Source: Flagellatimonas centrodinii
GTDB taxonomy: Bacteria > Pseudomonadota > Gammaproteobacteria > Nevskiales > Nevskiaceae
Assembly: GCF_016918765.2 (NCBI RefSeq)
Contig: NZ_CP092104.1
Span: 868,001 to 932,000 of the forward strand
Direction: 5' to 3'
DNA length: 64,000 nucleotides
The notes beneath the pieces are model-generated. The model was not told the DNA's origin. It worked only from the letters and a program-made list of their open reading frames with translations, and ran no database searches. The translations under genes and the position numbers were made by a program. Positions 35,356-43,750 of the stretch are shown here, one piece after another; position 1 is the first letter of the stretch; each line of letters starts with the position of its first letter.

Positions 35356-35378
35356 GGCAACCGCTGTTGCTGTGGCCT
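35356..35378 (+). repeat. Left direct repeat of the toxin-antitoxin cassette
   Basis: A 23-base sequence starting GGCAACCGCTGTTGC is repeated at 37444-37466 with one difference. The two copies enclose the antitoxin, the split toxin and the IS. The core GCAAC-CGCT-GTTGC is itself a small inverted repeat. Confidence 0.75.
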
Positions 35379-35440
35379 TGTCTTCAGTCGCGCCGATGAC
35401 GTGCGTGCCCCCTCTTCGGCGTATTTTTCTGCGCCGCCCC

Positions 35441-35469
35441 TTGCAAAAGGCGAAACTAGCCAGATAACC
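35441..35469 (+). promoter_or_regulatory. Possible promoter of the toxin-antitoxin pair
   Basis: TTGCAA (35441-35446) and ATAACC (35464-35469) are 17 bases apart and 30 bases before the antitoxin ATG. The -10 match is poor, so this is only suggestive. Confidence 0.3.
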
Positions 35470-35498
35470 TGTCCAGTTCATATCCCAAGGAGCCTGCC

Positions 35499-35759
35499 AT
35501 GGATCCCAATCCCTGGTCCTTGCAGGACGCGAAGAATCGCTTCAGCGCCGTCGTCGAAGCTGCCATGAGCGGTGCGGCTCAGTTTGTCACCAAGCGAGGG
35601 CGGGCAGCCGTGGTGGTGGTATCAGCCACCGAGTACCAACGACTACAGTCGGTGGAAAAGGGGCAAGCCACCTCCCTGGCCGAGCACCTGCTGGCGATGC
35701 CGCAGGATGATCAGGAATTCGAGCGCATCCCCCTGACGCCGCGCGATACGACACTCTAG
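35499..35759 (+). CDS. Type II antitoxin, Phd/YefM family
   Basis: An 86-residue antitoxin. The N-terminal DNA-binding part WSLQDAKNRFSAVVEAAMSG and FVTKRGRAAVVVVSATEY is typical of Phd/YefM; the acidic C-terminus (PQDDQEFERIPL) would wrap the toxin. AGGAG six bases upstream fixes the start. The PIN toxin gene begins 16 bases after its stop but is broken by an IS, so this is now probably an orphan antitoxin that could still repress its promoter. Confidence 0.92.
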   Translation: MDPNPWSLQDAKNRFSAVVEAAMSGAAQFVTKRGRAAVVVVSATEYQRLQSVEKGQATSLAEHLLAMPQDDQEFERIPLTPRDTTL

Positions 35760-35775
35760 GCCGAGGGCCCACCCA

Positions 35776-35888
35776 ATGTATTTACTGGACACGGACGTCT
35801 TGTCGGGACTACGGCGGCAGAGTCGACATCCCGGCCTGGTGCATTGGATCAAGCACCAGCGGACGACGGACTTATACCTGAGTGTGAT
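35776..35888 (+). pseudogene. vapC: vapC-type PIN toxin, 5' fragment (IS-interrupted)
   Basis: The first 37 codons of a PIN-domain RNase toxin: MYLLDTDVLSGLRRQ with the first catalytic Asp5, then WIKHQ and LYLSV. The frame runs into the IS3-family element at 35889. Joining it to 37089 after removing the IS and one TGAT restores one open frame of 144 residues with Asp5, Glu42 and Asp100, the normal PIN acids. Confidence 0.93.
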
Positions 35889-35901
35889 GGTAATCCCCCC
35901 A
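35889..35901 (+). repeat. Left terminal inverted repeat of the IS
   Basis: GGTAATCCCCCCA, matched exactly by the reverse complement at the right end. Confidence 0.95.
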
Positions 35902-35958
35902 CAGGATAGCGGCAGCCGGGAGTGGAATTTTCTCGTAACCTGAGTCGAGGAGGTTCCC

Positions 35959-36225
35959 ATGCGGAAATCACGATTTACCGACAGCCAGATCATGGCGGTG
36001 TTGAAGCAGGCAGAAGGTGGCGCGCCCGTGCCTGAGCTGTGCCGGGAGCACGGCATCAGCTCGGCGACGTTCTACAAGTGGCGGTCGAAGTTCGGCGGCT
36101 TGGACGTCTCGCAGCTCACCCGGATGAAGGAGCTGGAGGACGAGAACCGGCGGCTGAAGAAGATGTACGCCGAGTCCCAGATGAGCGCGGAGCTGCTGAA
36201 GGAAGCGCTGTCAAAAAAATGGTGA
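35959..36225 (+). CDS. IS3-family transposase OrfA
   Basis: An 88-residue protein with the helix-turn-helix [17 protein letters not shown] and [20 protein letters not shown], followed by a Leu-zipper-like helix (about 55-82) used for dimerisation. It binds the IS ends. Translation reaches a run of seven A at 36213-36219, where a -1 shift would join it to OrfB and give the active OrfAB transposase. Start preceded by GAGGAGG. Confidence 0.95.
   Translation: MRKSRFTDSQIMAVLKQAEGGAPVPELCREHGISSATFYKWRSKFGGLDVSQLTRMKELEDENRRLKKMYAESQMSAELLKEALSKKW
36213..36219 (+). other. Likely -1 frameshift site (A7) between orfA and orfB
   Basis: Seven consecutive A lie just before the OrfA stop (TGA at 36223-36225). 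OrfB is in the -1 frame, and its own possible ATG starts at the last A. This is the standard IS3-family slippery site, permitting OrfAB fusion or restart. Confidence 0.75.
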
Positions 36226-37046
36226 GGCCATCTCAGCGCCGAGAGATGGCCCGATGGGCGGTAACTTCCAAGGCGATCAGCATCCGGCAGGCCTGTGTGA
36301 CCTTTCAGGTCAGCGAGACCTGCTACCGGTACCAGGCCAAAGCCGAGCCTGAAAACGTGCGCATTGCCGATTGGCTGGTGCGGCTCACCAGTACCTACCG
36401 CAACTGGGGCTTTGGGCTGTGCTTCCTGTACCTGCGCAACGTCAAGGGGTTCGGGTGGAACCACAAGCGCGTCTACCGGATATATCGCGAACTGGAGCTC
36501 AATCTCCGCATCAAACCGAAGAAGCGGCTGCTGCGACAGCTGCCGCGGCCCCTGACAGTACCGCTGGCATGTAACGAGGTCTGGTCGATGGACTTCATGC
36601 ACGACCAGCTCAGTGACGGCCGCAGCTTTCGGTTGTTCAACGTGCTGGATGACTACAACCGGGAAGGGCTCGGGATCGAAGTGGATCTATCGCTGCCATC
36701 GACACGGGTTATCCGCAGCCTGGAGCAGATCATCGAATGGCGCGGCACACCGCGGGTCCTGAGGTGCGACAACGGCCCGGAACTGATCAGTGGCGCGCTC
36801 ATGACCTGGGCCAGGGAGAAAGGCATCCGCATCGAATACATCCAGCCGGGAAAGCCGCAGCAAAATGCCTATGTCGAGCGCTACAACCGAACCGTACGCT
36901 ACGACTGGCTGAGTCAACACCTGTTTCACAGCATCGAGCAGGTGCAGCAATCCGCCACCGACTGGCTCTGGTCGTACAATCACGAAAGGCCAAATATGGC
37001 ACTTGGTGGCATTACCCCCATGCAGCGGCTTGCTGCCGCTGCGTAG
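36219..37046 (+). CDS. IS3-family transposase OrfB (DDE integrase core)
   Basis: A 275-residue catalytic part with an rve core. The DDE acids are in [18 protein letters not shown] and [17 protein letters not shown], the last Glu 35 residues after the second Asp as expected. A preceding HTH_21-type region includes [15 protein letters not shown]. The frame appears intact, so the IS may still be able to move. Confidence 0.95.
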   Translation: MVRPSQRREMARWAVTSKAISIRQACVTFQVSETCYRYQAKAEPENVRIADWLVRLTSTYRNWGFGLCFLYLRNVKGFGWNHKRVYRIYRELELNLRIKPKKRLLRQLPRPLTVPLACNEVWSMDFMHDQLSDGRSFRLFNVLDDYNREGLGIEVDLSLPSTRVIRSLEQIIEWRGTPRVLRCDNGPELISGALMTWAREKGIRIEYIQPGKPQQNAYVERYNRTVRYDWLSQHLFHSIEQVQQSATDWLWSYNHERPNMALGGITPMQRLAAAA

Positions 37047-37071
37047 CTCCACTTCTGAATGCCGTTAAAAA

Positions 37072-37084
37072 TGGGGGGATTACC
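37072..37084 (-). repeat. Right terminal inverted repeat of the IS
   Basis: TGGGGGGATTACC, the exact complement of the left end. Confidence 0.95.
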
Positions 37085-37410
37085 TGATGACGTTGGGTGA
37101 GATCGAGCGTGGCATCGTCCAGCAGCGCAGCTCCGACCCCGCGTTTGCAGAACAACTGGCCGACTGGTTTGATCGTGTCACCTCGCTCTACCAGGATCGA
37201 ATCCTGCCGATAGACGCCCAGACCGCAAGGTGCTGGGGGACGTTGGTCGCGAACTTGGGACACAGCAGCACCGACCTGATGATCGCCGCCACCGCGATGA
37301 CACACGGCCTGCAAGTGGCCACCCGCAACGTCCGGCACTTCACGCCTACAGGCGTTGGCGTGGTCAATCCGTTCGACAGCAAAGGCGTTCTCTCGCAGAG
37401 CCGACGATAG
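37085..37410 (+). pseudogene. vapC: vapC-type PIN toxin, 3' fragment (IS-interrupted)
   Basis: Starts with the second TGAT copy, then an open frame MTLGEIERGIVQQRSSD, which holds PIN Glu42; HSSTDLMIAATA holds Asp100, and VATRNVRHF is the conserved end. It lacks the first Asp, so even if translated from the ATG at 37087 it should be inactive. The tail runs to TAG at 37408-37410, right before a repeat-rich stretch. Confidence 0.93.
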
Positions 37411-37498
37411 AGTGCTGAGTGCCACGTGATGAGTGCTGAGAGAGGCAACCGCTGTTGCTATGGCCTCGGCCGTTACTCGGAACTCATCACTCAGCACT
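37411..37498. repeat. Repeat block after the toxin fragment
   Basis: AGTGCTGAGTG (37411-37421) is exactly complementary to CACTCAGCACT (37488-37498). Between them are another GATGAGTGCTGAG and the right 23-bp cassette repeat. The same GAGTGCTGAGTG/GATGAGTG words occur around both fecR genes. Confidence 0.8.
37444..37466 (+). repeat. Right direct repeat of the toxin-antitoxin cassette
   Basis: Same 23-base sequence as 35356-35378 except one A for G. About 2.1 kb separate the copies; about 0.9 kb would remain without the IS. Confidence 0.75.
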
Positions 37499-37537
37499 AT
37501 CCTTTGCACCCAGCACCATCTTGTCTACTCAGAACTG

Positions 37538-37560
37538 AAAAAGGCGGCCCGAAGGCCGCC
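37538..37560 (-). terminator. Rho-independent terminator of the TBDR 1 operon
   Basis: On the minus strand GGCGGCC-TTCG-GGCCGCC is followed by TTTTT. The stem is perfect (7 bp, extra-stable TTCG loop) and lies 24 bases after the receptor stop. Confidence 0.92.
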
Positions 37561-37583
37561 CTTGGAGTTACACACTGAGCTGA

Positions 37584-40500
37584 TCAGAACGTCTTGGAGA
37601 TGCTGAAGCCGACCAAGCGAGGGTCCAGGGTGAACACGTTGGTCGTCAGACCGGTGTCATCCGAGTTGAGAAAGGCTCCGGTAATCGGCGTGTCATTCAG
37701 CACGTTCTTCACGTATAGCTCCATCGCCAATGCCGAGCGCGGGTGCTCCATACGAACCGCCAGGTTGACGTTGTGCCAGGACTTCAACCGGTCATAGGGC
37801 TCGAAGTTGTAGATGCGGTGATAGGACTCGTCCTGCCAGTACACATCCCCGCGCAACGTTGCCCGCCACTCATGCTTGAACATGTCGATGCCGTACTGGG
37901 CCCCGAAGTTTGCTGTCAGGCGTGGCGAGTTCGGCAACTCATTGCCGCCCAACTCTGCCAACAGGCCGGCTCCGCCGTTGAGTTCGGGGTAGTCGTTGAC
38001 GTCGTAAGTCTCACCCGTCGCCGGATCGATGAGTGGAGCTTGTAATGTTCCATAGTAGCCACCACAGATCTGGAAATAGTTCGTAATACCCTCGGTCTGC
38101 AGTCGATGAGCGGCAACCGCAGCAGGAACCACACAGTTCGAAGGCAACTGCGCCCATGGCTTGGCCACTACATAGTCTGCATTGCCTTGTGTGCGGTTCA
38201 TGATGTCGATAGACATTTCGCCGTCATCAATTCGAGTGCGAAGGTAGCCAACGTTGGCCACCATTTGAAAGTCAACAGTTGGCGCAAACACAGCTTCCAG
38301 CTCAGCCCCCCAAACCACGGAATCAAAGTTCTCATTAACTGCTGTACGGTCGCGGATCTGTGACACTTGGTAGTCTTTGTAGTCATACATGAAGGCGGTC
38401 GCATTCAGAATCATCGCTCCGTCGAAAAGGCTGTTCTTGGCGCCAACTTCGAAGGCATTGACATACTCCGGCTCAAACGTTCTCTCATACTCGACGGAAG
38501 TCAATTCTAGAACCCCCGGGGCGCCGCCTACACTCATCTCCAATATCTGGGCCATTTGCTCATCGATATGCCCATATGCAATTAGGTCTGGCCAGGTAGA
38601 AAATCCTGGGCTTGGTGGATTAGCCCCCCCACCCTTGTAGCCTCGCGAATAGAAGGCATAGAGGAGAGTTTCTTCGGTGAAAGGAGTGTCCAACTTCCAA
38701 TCAATACCGATACGCCCCGTCCCTTCTGCCCACTGCTGCACGATATCGTCCAGCTGAGGGTACCCGCGGCTCACGTATCCGCCAGCGAGAGCACCGACCG
38801 ACAACAAGACTTGGCTGGGGACGGGTGTGAAACGTTTTTCATCACGGGTATAACGAAGGCCGACGGTTATCTTGGCCGCATCGTTCAACTGCGCGTACAA
38901 CTCGCCGAATGTCGCATAAGAGCTGAGCTTATAAGGATTCTTTGAGCGGAAGTAATTGTGCCCCTCACCATCAATAGACTCTACAGGGTTAGGGTCGATA
39001 TACGGGCAAGTCGAAAGCGGGTCAGCGGTAGACACCGGGGGGCCAGCGTAGATGAACGTCGAGTTCCGACACATACTCGGCTCAAACGGGGCGCTGCCGA
39101 TGGGACCGTTGAATGGCGGGATCATTGAGTACAACGTCAGGAGGTTGTACATCACGTAATAGTCAGCCAACACATCGAATCGGGTGTAGTTCGCACCGAG
39201 ACTGAAGTTGAGCGGACCATCGAATTCACTCTGTAACCGCAACTCCTGACTGAATTGCTCAGCCGATGCTTGAGCAATGTCAAATCCGGCCAAGGAGTTG
39301 GAGCACCCCAACTGCGGGTCACAGAATATTCCGCCCGGAAGAATATCCCTGTATGGGCTCGGAACCCCCGGCTTCCCACTCGCGTCGAGCCTAGACGAAT
39401 CAACAAAGATCGGTTGCGTATTGAACCGATTGTAGTCTTGAAACGAATACGTCTGATCGTCAACGTAAGCCGAATTGGAGTGCAGCATCAGCCCCGCACC
39501 AAGATCGATATCCAGATTTAGATTGATGAGATCGGCTTCTGCGCGATAGATCGGATCGCGGAAGGATGCCACTGTCCGCAGGTCGGACGATTGCATTTGA
39601 CCACCATAGGGATCCTTAACGAGGATCGGAGCCCCCACTTTTTCGCCAGTCAAAGAATCCTGGCCAAGTGCTGATGACTGGGCGCTGAGCATTCCGAACA
39701 CAAAGGTGATCGCCAGGCCATTGGGTGTACCGAACGCCGCAGCGTCGAACAAGCTTCCGGCTTGACAGCCCTGAGAGAACAGGGCTCGGCGCAAGAGATT
39801 CTGCTGGGGGGCGTTGTCCAGATTCTCAATCGTATATCCATTTATAGCGCTCGGACCATCATCCCGATGACACAGCTGCTTCCCGGTTCGTGATCGGTTG
39901 TCCTCTTCGTTGAAGTGTTCCCAGATTAAATTGCCCGTCAGCCAGTCAGTCGGCTGGAAGCCAAGGCTGATTCGCCCCGTCCAGAGATCACGACCGTTGA
40001 TGCTGTTGTTGGTGATCGTGTTGTAGTCGTAGCCGTCGCGGTTGGTATAGGCCCCCGCAATCCGTAAACCCAGCATGCCGGGCACCAGTGGCAGATTGAT
40101 CACCGCCGAGCCGCGCCGGCTCTGATAGTTGCCAACCTCCGACTTGAGCGTGGTGCTGAATTCATGCAGATCAGGCCGTGCCGAGATGACGTTGACCACA
40201 CCCCCGGTCGAGTTGCGGCCGTACAAAGTGCCTTGTGGACCGCGCAGCACCTCCACCCGCTCGATATCCAGATACTCCTGTTCGAACAGACGGTTCTGGA
40301 TGATGGCGGTGCCGTTGAAGGAGACCGCGACCCCGGGATCGGAAGTCGCCGAAATCGACTGGGTACCGACGCCGCGGATCTGGAAATTGTAGCCGGTGAA
40401 GTTGGTCTTGGTGAAGCTGACGTTGGGGATCGCTTTGAGCAGGTCGAAGCCGCCCTCGATCTTGTAGGCGTTGAGGTCTTCCGCCGAGAACGCGCTGATC

Positions 40501-41045
40501 GCAATCGGCACATCCTGTAGCCGCTCTTCCTTCTTCTGCCCGGTGACGATGATTTCCTCAACCCCTGCCCGGCGGGCTTCCGCAACGCTGGTGGCGTTGC
40601 CGTCACCGAACCCGCCAGCGCCCTCCCCCGCGGCACCGCCTGGGTCGACGGGGGCCAGAGTCATGGGTGCGGCGTTGGGGTCGGTGAGGGCGACGGTGCT
40701 TTCGCCGACCACGGTGTATTCCATGCCGCTACCGCTGAGCAGTGCATCCAGTGCGGCGGCGGCGGTGTAGGTGCCGGTGATGCCGGCGGTTTCGCGATCG
40801 ACCAGGTCATAGCCGCTGGTGACGACCTGCACGCCGCTCTGGTCGGAATAGGTGATCAGCGCTTCGGCGAGCCCCTGGGCGGGGATCTCGTAGGGCTGCT
40901 CGCGCGGGCTGAGATCCTGCGCGTGGGTGGCGAGGGGCAGCGTTGCTACCGCTGCCGCACACAACATAAGAAAGCCCAATAGCAGGGGGCTGCCGGGCAG
41001 GGGTGAATGACGACGGGTTTCCCCAACGGGTCGCAAGGCACGCAT
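37584..41045 (-). CDS. TonB-dependent receptor with STN signalling domain (TBDR 1)
   Basis: A 1153-residue outer-membrane receptor for an unknown ligand. After a signal peptide ending in ATHAQ comes an STN domain (about 50-115, PYEIPAQGLAEALITYSDQS) that talks to FecR. EEIIVTGQKKEERLQDVPIA marks the TonB box/plug start; the plug includes RGVGTQSISA and EVLRGPQGTLYGRN. The barrel ends in FSISKTF, with terminal Phe. GC falls to roughly 43-55% on several lines within 38.3-39.9 kb against about 67-70% in the plug. AGGAGA seven bases upstream fixes the start. Third gene of a sigma-fecR-TBDR set. Confidence 0.95.
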   Translation of the reverse strand: MRALRPVGETRRHSPLPGSPLLLGFLMLCAAAVATLPLATHAQDLSPREQPYEIPAQGLAEALITYSDQSGVQVVTSGYDLVDRETAGITGTYTAAAALDALLSGSGMEYTVVGESTVALTDPNAAPMTLAPVDPGGAAGEGAGGFGDGNATSVAEARRAGVEEIIVTGQKKEERLQDVPIAISAFSAEDLNAYKIEGGFDLLKAIPNVSFTKTNFTGYNFQIRGVGTQSISATSDPGVAVSFNGTAIIQNRLFEQEYLDIERVEVLRGPQGTLYGRNSTGGVVNVISARPDLHEFSTTLKSEVGNYQSRRGSAVINLPLVPGMLGLRIAGAYTNRDGYDYNTITNNSINGRDLWTGRISLGFQPTDWLTGNLIWEHFNEEDNRSRTGKQLCHRDDGPSAINGYTIENLDNAPQQNLLRRALFSQGCQAGSLFDAAAFGTPNGLAITFVFGMLSAQSSALGQDSLTGEKVGAPILVKDPYGGQMQSSDLRTVASFRDPIYRAEADLINLNLDIDLGAGLMLHSNSAYVDDQTYSFQDYNRFNTQPIFVDSSRLDASGKPGVPSPYRDILPGGIFCDPQLGCSNSLAGFDIAQASAEQFSQELRLQSEFDGPLNFSLGANYTRFDVLADYYVMYNLLTLYSMIPPFNGPIGSAPFEPSMCRNSTFIYAGPPVSTADPLSTCPYIDPNPVESIDGEGHNYFRSKNPYKLSSYATFGELYAQLNDAAKITVGLRYTRDEKRFTPVPSQVLLSVGALAGGYVSRGYPQLDDIVQQWAEGTGRIGIDWKLDTPFTEETLLYAFYSRGYKGGGANPPSPGFSTWPDLIAYGHIDEQMAQILEMSVGGAPGVLELTSVEYERTFEPEYVNAFEVGAKNSLFDGAMILNATAFMYDYKDYQVSQIRDRTAVNENFDSVVWGAELEAVFAPTVDFQMVANVGYLRTRIDDGEMSIDIMNRTQGNADYVVAKPWAQLPSNCVVPAAVAAHRLQTEGITNYFQICGGYYGTLQAPLIDPATGETYDVNDYPELNGGAGLLAELGGNELPNSPRLTANFGAQYGIDMFKHEWRATLRGDVYWQDESYHRIYNFEPYDRLKSWHNVNLAVRMEHPRSALAMELYVKNVLNDTPITGAFLNSDDTGLTTNVFTLDPRLVGFSISKTF

Positions 41046-41191
41046 GGCGCTGTCTCCTCTGGCACATCAGCTGGTAGAGCCGCTTTTAGTTCGCGGTTAC
41101 TAGCTAAACGGACGTCCAGTGATTTATTGCAACGCTGCGCGTAATCCCGATGAAAGACAAGCAGTTAGAAATCTGCGAGAGGATGAAGGTT

Positions 41192-41229
41192 CTCAGCACT
41201 CATCACTCATCACTCACCACTCATCACTG
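41192..41229. repeat. CATCACT/CACTCAT tandem repeat at the end of fecR1
   Basis: A run of CACTCAT-type 7-8-base units between the TBDR and fecR1. The fecR1 stop (41210-41212) and its last five codons (VMSGE) lie within it. Confidence 0.85.
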
Positions 41230-42379
41230 TCTTGTGCCATGCAAGCACAATCTCCTCGCTGTTCTGGCGGGCGACGGTGACGGGGAAATAGGTGGTGAGC
41301 GCTTCGATGAAGGTGCCGGTCTGGCCGGTGTCGAAGGCGCCGCTGAGGCGCAATTCTGCCAGCGCCGGGTCGGCGATGGCAATGCGTCGCTTGGCGTAGC
41401 GGTTCATCTCGATGATGGCGTTGCCGAGCAGGTCATCCTCGAAAATCACTTGGCCGTTGCGCCAACTGGTCACCCGTTTGATGTCGGCCTGGCGGACCAG
41501 CGGCGGGCTGCGTGTGCTGGCAGTGCCGGTGCTGGCGGCGGCGATCAGCTGTTGGCCCGGAGACAAGACAGTGCTGAGTGGTGAGTGCTGAGTGCTGAGG
41601 GCACCCGGGGGGGCCACATCGCGTTGCGCGTTGCCCGTTGTCCGTTGCTCGTCGGGCACACTTTCGGCGACTTCCACCTTGCCTTCGATCAGGGTGACTT
41701 CGAAGCGTTGGTCGCTGACACGTACGTCGAAGGCGGTGCCGAGGGCGGTGACCTGGCGGCCGCCGGCGGCGACCACGAAGGGGCGGTTGGCATCCTTGGC
41801 GACTTCGAACAGGGCCTGGCCGTGCTGCATGCGAATGTCGCGCCGGTCCGGCTGGTAGCCCACCACCAGACGGCTGTCGGTGTTCAACGTCAAGCGGGTG
41901 CCATCGTCCAGGGTCACCACCAGTCGCTCGCCGACGGCGGTGCGGTAGAGGGTTTCGCCATTGAGCGCGAGGCGCGCGCCTTCAAACAGGCTGCCGGGCA
42001 GTTCTTGCCAGGGCGCGCCGGTAAACGCCAGCAACCCGGCCATGGCCGCCACCAGGGAGGCCGCCATGGCCAGTGCCACCCGCGGCCAGCGCTGACGCCG
42101 CAGGGCCACCCGGTTGAGCGTTTCGTTGCGCAGCGCCATCAGCGCCGGGGTGTCGGCCACGGTGGCAATGCGCTCACGCGCGGACTCGATGCGGGCAAAG
42201 GCTTGCGCGTGAGCATCGCTGAGGTCGTACCAGGCCTGGAAGGCCCGCCGCAGGATCGGATCGTCGCCACTGCTCCGCAGGGTTTCGCTCCAGTGTGCAG
42301 CCGCAATCTCCGGAGTGGCGCCCGGATCGCGTGCGTCAGTTCGGTCCCGAGGGTCCCACTTGTTCATCCACTCACTCAC
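41210..42379 (-). CDS. FecR family anti-sigma regulator (module 1)
   Basis: A 389-residue inner-membrane regulator. The N-terminal part (1-115) holds the DUF4880-type cytoplasmic helix region, AAHWSETLRSSGDDP, then one transmembrane segment (VALAMAASLVAAMAGLLAF, about 117-135). The periplasmic FecR domain follows: YRTAVGERLVVTLDDGTRLT and GQALFEVAKDANRPFVV. It relays the TBDR STN signal to the ECF sigma. Two repeat families are in frame: about 41570-41660 encodes DEQRTTGNAQRD and STQHSPLST, and the last codons lie in the CACTCAT repeat. Confidence 0.92.
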   Translation of the reverse strand: MSEWMNKWDPRDRTDARDPGATPEIAAAHWSETLRSSGDDPILRRAFQAWYDLSDAHAQAFARIESARERIATVADTPALMALRNETLNRVALRRQRWPRVALAMAASLVAAMAGLLAFTGAPWQELPGSLFEGARLALNGETLYRTAVGERLVVTLDDGTRLTLNTDSRLVVGYQPDRRDIRMQHGQALFEVAKDANRPFVVAAGGRQVTALGTAFDVRVSDQRFEVTLIEGKVEVAESVPDEQRTTGNAQRDVAPPGALSTQHSPLSTVLSPGQQLIAAASTGTASTRSPPLVRQADIKRVTSWRNGQVIFEDDLLGNAIIEMNRYAKRRIAIADPALAELRLSGAFDTGQTGTFIEALTTYFPVTVARQNSEEIVLAWHKTVMSGE

Positions 42380-42935
42380 TCATTTCCAGCAGGGCCGACA
42401 GATGGGCCAGGGCCTTGGCCATGTGCGCTTCGACCGAGCGCGTGGAGATGCGGAGCATGGCCGCCACCTCCGGGGTCTTGTGCAGCTCGAGGGCGCGCAG
42501 CACGAAGATGTCGCGCGTGCGCTCGGGCAAATGACGCAGCGCATCCACCACGCAGCCGATCGATTCCCGCCCCAGCGCCACCCGTTCGGGGGTGATCTCC
42601 GCCGCCACCTCGTGAGCGGTCATGTCGAAGGACTCATGCGCCGCTTTCAGGTGCATGGCGTCGTAACGACCGCGGTCGGCGTAAACGTGGGCGGCGGTGC
42701 GGAACAGGTAGTTCTCGATGGCCGCAATCGGCTCGCCGCTGGCACGCCGCAACAGGCGCAGAAACACTTCCTGCACCAAATCTTCGACATCCGCCGCATC
42801 ACCCACACGCCGCCGGAAGAAGCCTTCCAGCGGCGCGCGAAAACGCCGCACCAGGGCGTCCCATTGCGAGGCCTCGTCGGCCCCCAGGTCTGCCAGCGCC
42901 ACCCGTTCGGGCGCCGGATTCGGCAGGCGTTTCAA
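42372..42935 (-). CDS. ECF sigma factor, FecI-like (module 1)
   Basis: A 187-residue RNA polymerase sigma factor. Region 2 is FRAPLEGFFRRRVGDAADVE then DLVQEVFLRLLRRASGE; region 4 is ALRHLPERTRDIFVLRALEL and KTPEVAAMLRISTRSVEAH. I prefer a TTG start at 42935 with GGAGGA seven bases upstream; an ATG at 43025 lacks a ribosome site. Its 3' end overlaps fecR1 by 8 bases. Expected to transcribe the TBDR genes when the receptor is engaged. Confidence 0.9.
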   Translation of the reverse strand: MKRLPNPAPERVALADLGADEASQWDALVRRFRAPLEGFFRRRVGDAADVEDLVQEVFLRLLRRASGEPIAAIENYLFRTAAHVYADRGRYDAMHLKAAHESFDMTAHEVAAEITPERVALGRESIGCVVDALRHLPERTRDIFVLRALELHKTPEVAAMLRISTRSVEAHMAKALAHLSALLEMSE

Positions 42936-43040
42936 CGGCGTCTCCTCCACTTCGCGGGTGGTCGCCCGAGGCAGCCTACGCCTCGGTTCTGGCACGCGCA
43001 AACCCGGCCGCCCGGACATCTGCACGCGCCTTGCTGCATG

Positions 43041-43652
43041 TCAGAACGCCAGCTTCAGCCCCACGCTTCGGGCATCGAAGCGGGCGCCGGAGCGGTCCAG
43101 GTAGACGATGTAGTCGGCGGTGAGGTGCAACCCGCCGTCGAGCAGGCCCGACAGCACATTGAACTCAAGGCCCCCGCCATAGCTATTGCCGCTTTCGGAC
43201 TCACCAAAGCCATCGCGCGCCAGTGCCGTGCCGCCCGCGGTGAAGCCCGCGGCCCCCTCGAACTCCGCCTTGACGCGGCTGTAGCCCACCAGGCCGAACA
43301 GGCGCACCTGTTCGGTCACGGGCCACTGCGCCCGCAGGAACAGCCCGACCAACTGTTGCAGGCCGAGATCGCCGTTGACGGCCACCGGCGTCGGGTCGGT
43401 GGTCATCAGCGTGACGTTGTCATCGCCACCCATGCCGCCGTGCAGTTCCACGCTGAGGTTTTCGCTCAGCTGTTGGCCCAGCACCAGACGCACGCCGCTG
43501 GCTTCAGCAAAGCCGTCTTCCAGGTCCCAATTGAGACTGCTGACGCTGGCATAGCGGGCGGGCCCGGGTGCGATATCGCTGTCCGCCATTGCCGGCGCCG
43601 CGGCCAGGGCCAGCAGCAATGCCGGGACTGCGGGGGTCACTCTGAATTTCAT
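43041..43652 (-). CDS. Small outer-membrane beta-barrel protein
   Basis: A 203-residue protein with a signal peptide MKFRVTPAVPALLLALAA ending in AMA. The mature part has alternating beta strands such as YASVSSLNWDLEDGFAEASG and RLFGLVGYSRVKAEFEGAAG, and ends GLKLAF with the Phe required for barrel assembly. It resembles OmpA/OmpX-type porin-like surface barrels. GGAGGA seven bases upstream decides the start. Last gene of module 2, about 100 bases from sigma 1. Confidence 0.85.
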   Translation of the reverse strand: MKFRVTPAVPALLLALAAAPAMADSDIAPGPARYASVSSLNWDLEDGFAEASGVRLVLGQQLSENLSVELHGGMGGDDNVTLMTTDPTPVAVNGDLGLQQLVGLFLRAQWPVTEQVRLFGLVGYSRVKAEFEGAAGFTAGGTALARDGFGESESGNSYGGGLEFNVLSGLLDGGLHLTADYIVYLDRSGARFDARSVGLKLAF

Positions 43653-43750
43653 GAACGTCTCCTCCAATGGGCGCTGCCACCACGGTGTCGGCGCCGCTTC
43701 TGTTGTCGCGATGGCCACTGCGGTCGCCGCGGACCGGGATGCCCGGCGCT

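Larger units (their letters stand above)
35889..37084 (+). mobile_element. IS3-family insertion sequence, 1196 bp
   Basis: A complete IS with 13-bp perfect terminal inverted repeats (GGTAATCCCCCCA at the left, its complement at the right), further weak matching inward, and a TGAT duplication on both sides (35885-35888 and 37085-37088). It holds overlapping orfA and orfB in IS3 style. The 4-bp duplication and layout suggest the IS407-like group, with moderate confidence. It lies in the same direction as the toxin gene it splits. Confidence 0.96.

Noticed and set aside
37087-37410. Independent small protein starting at the ATG after the IS
   Set aside because: It is the 3' part of the PIN toxin, lacking the first catalytic Asp; the target duplication shows it was joined to the upstream part.
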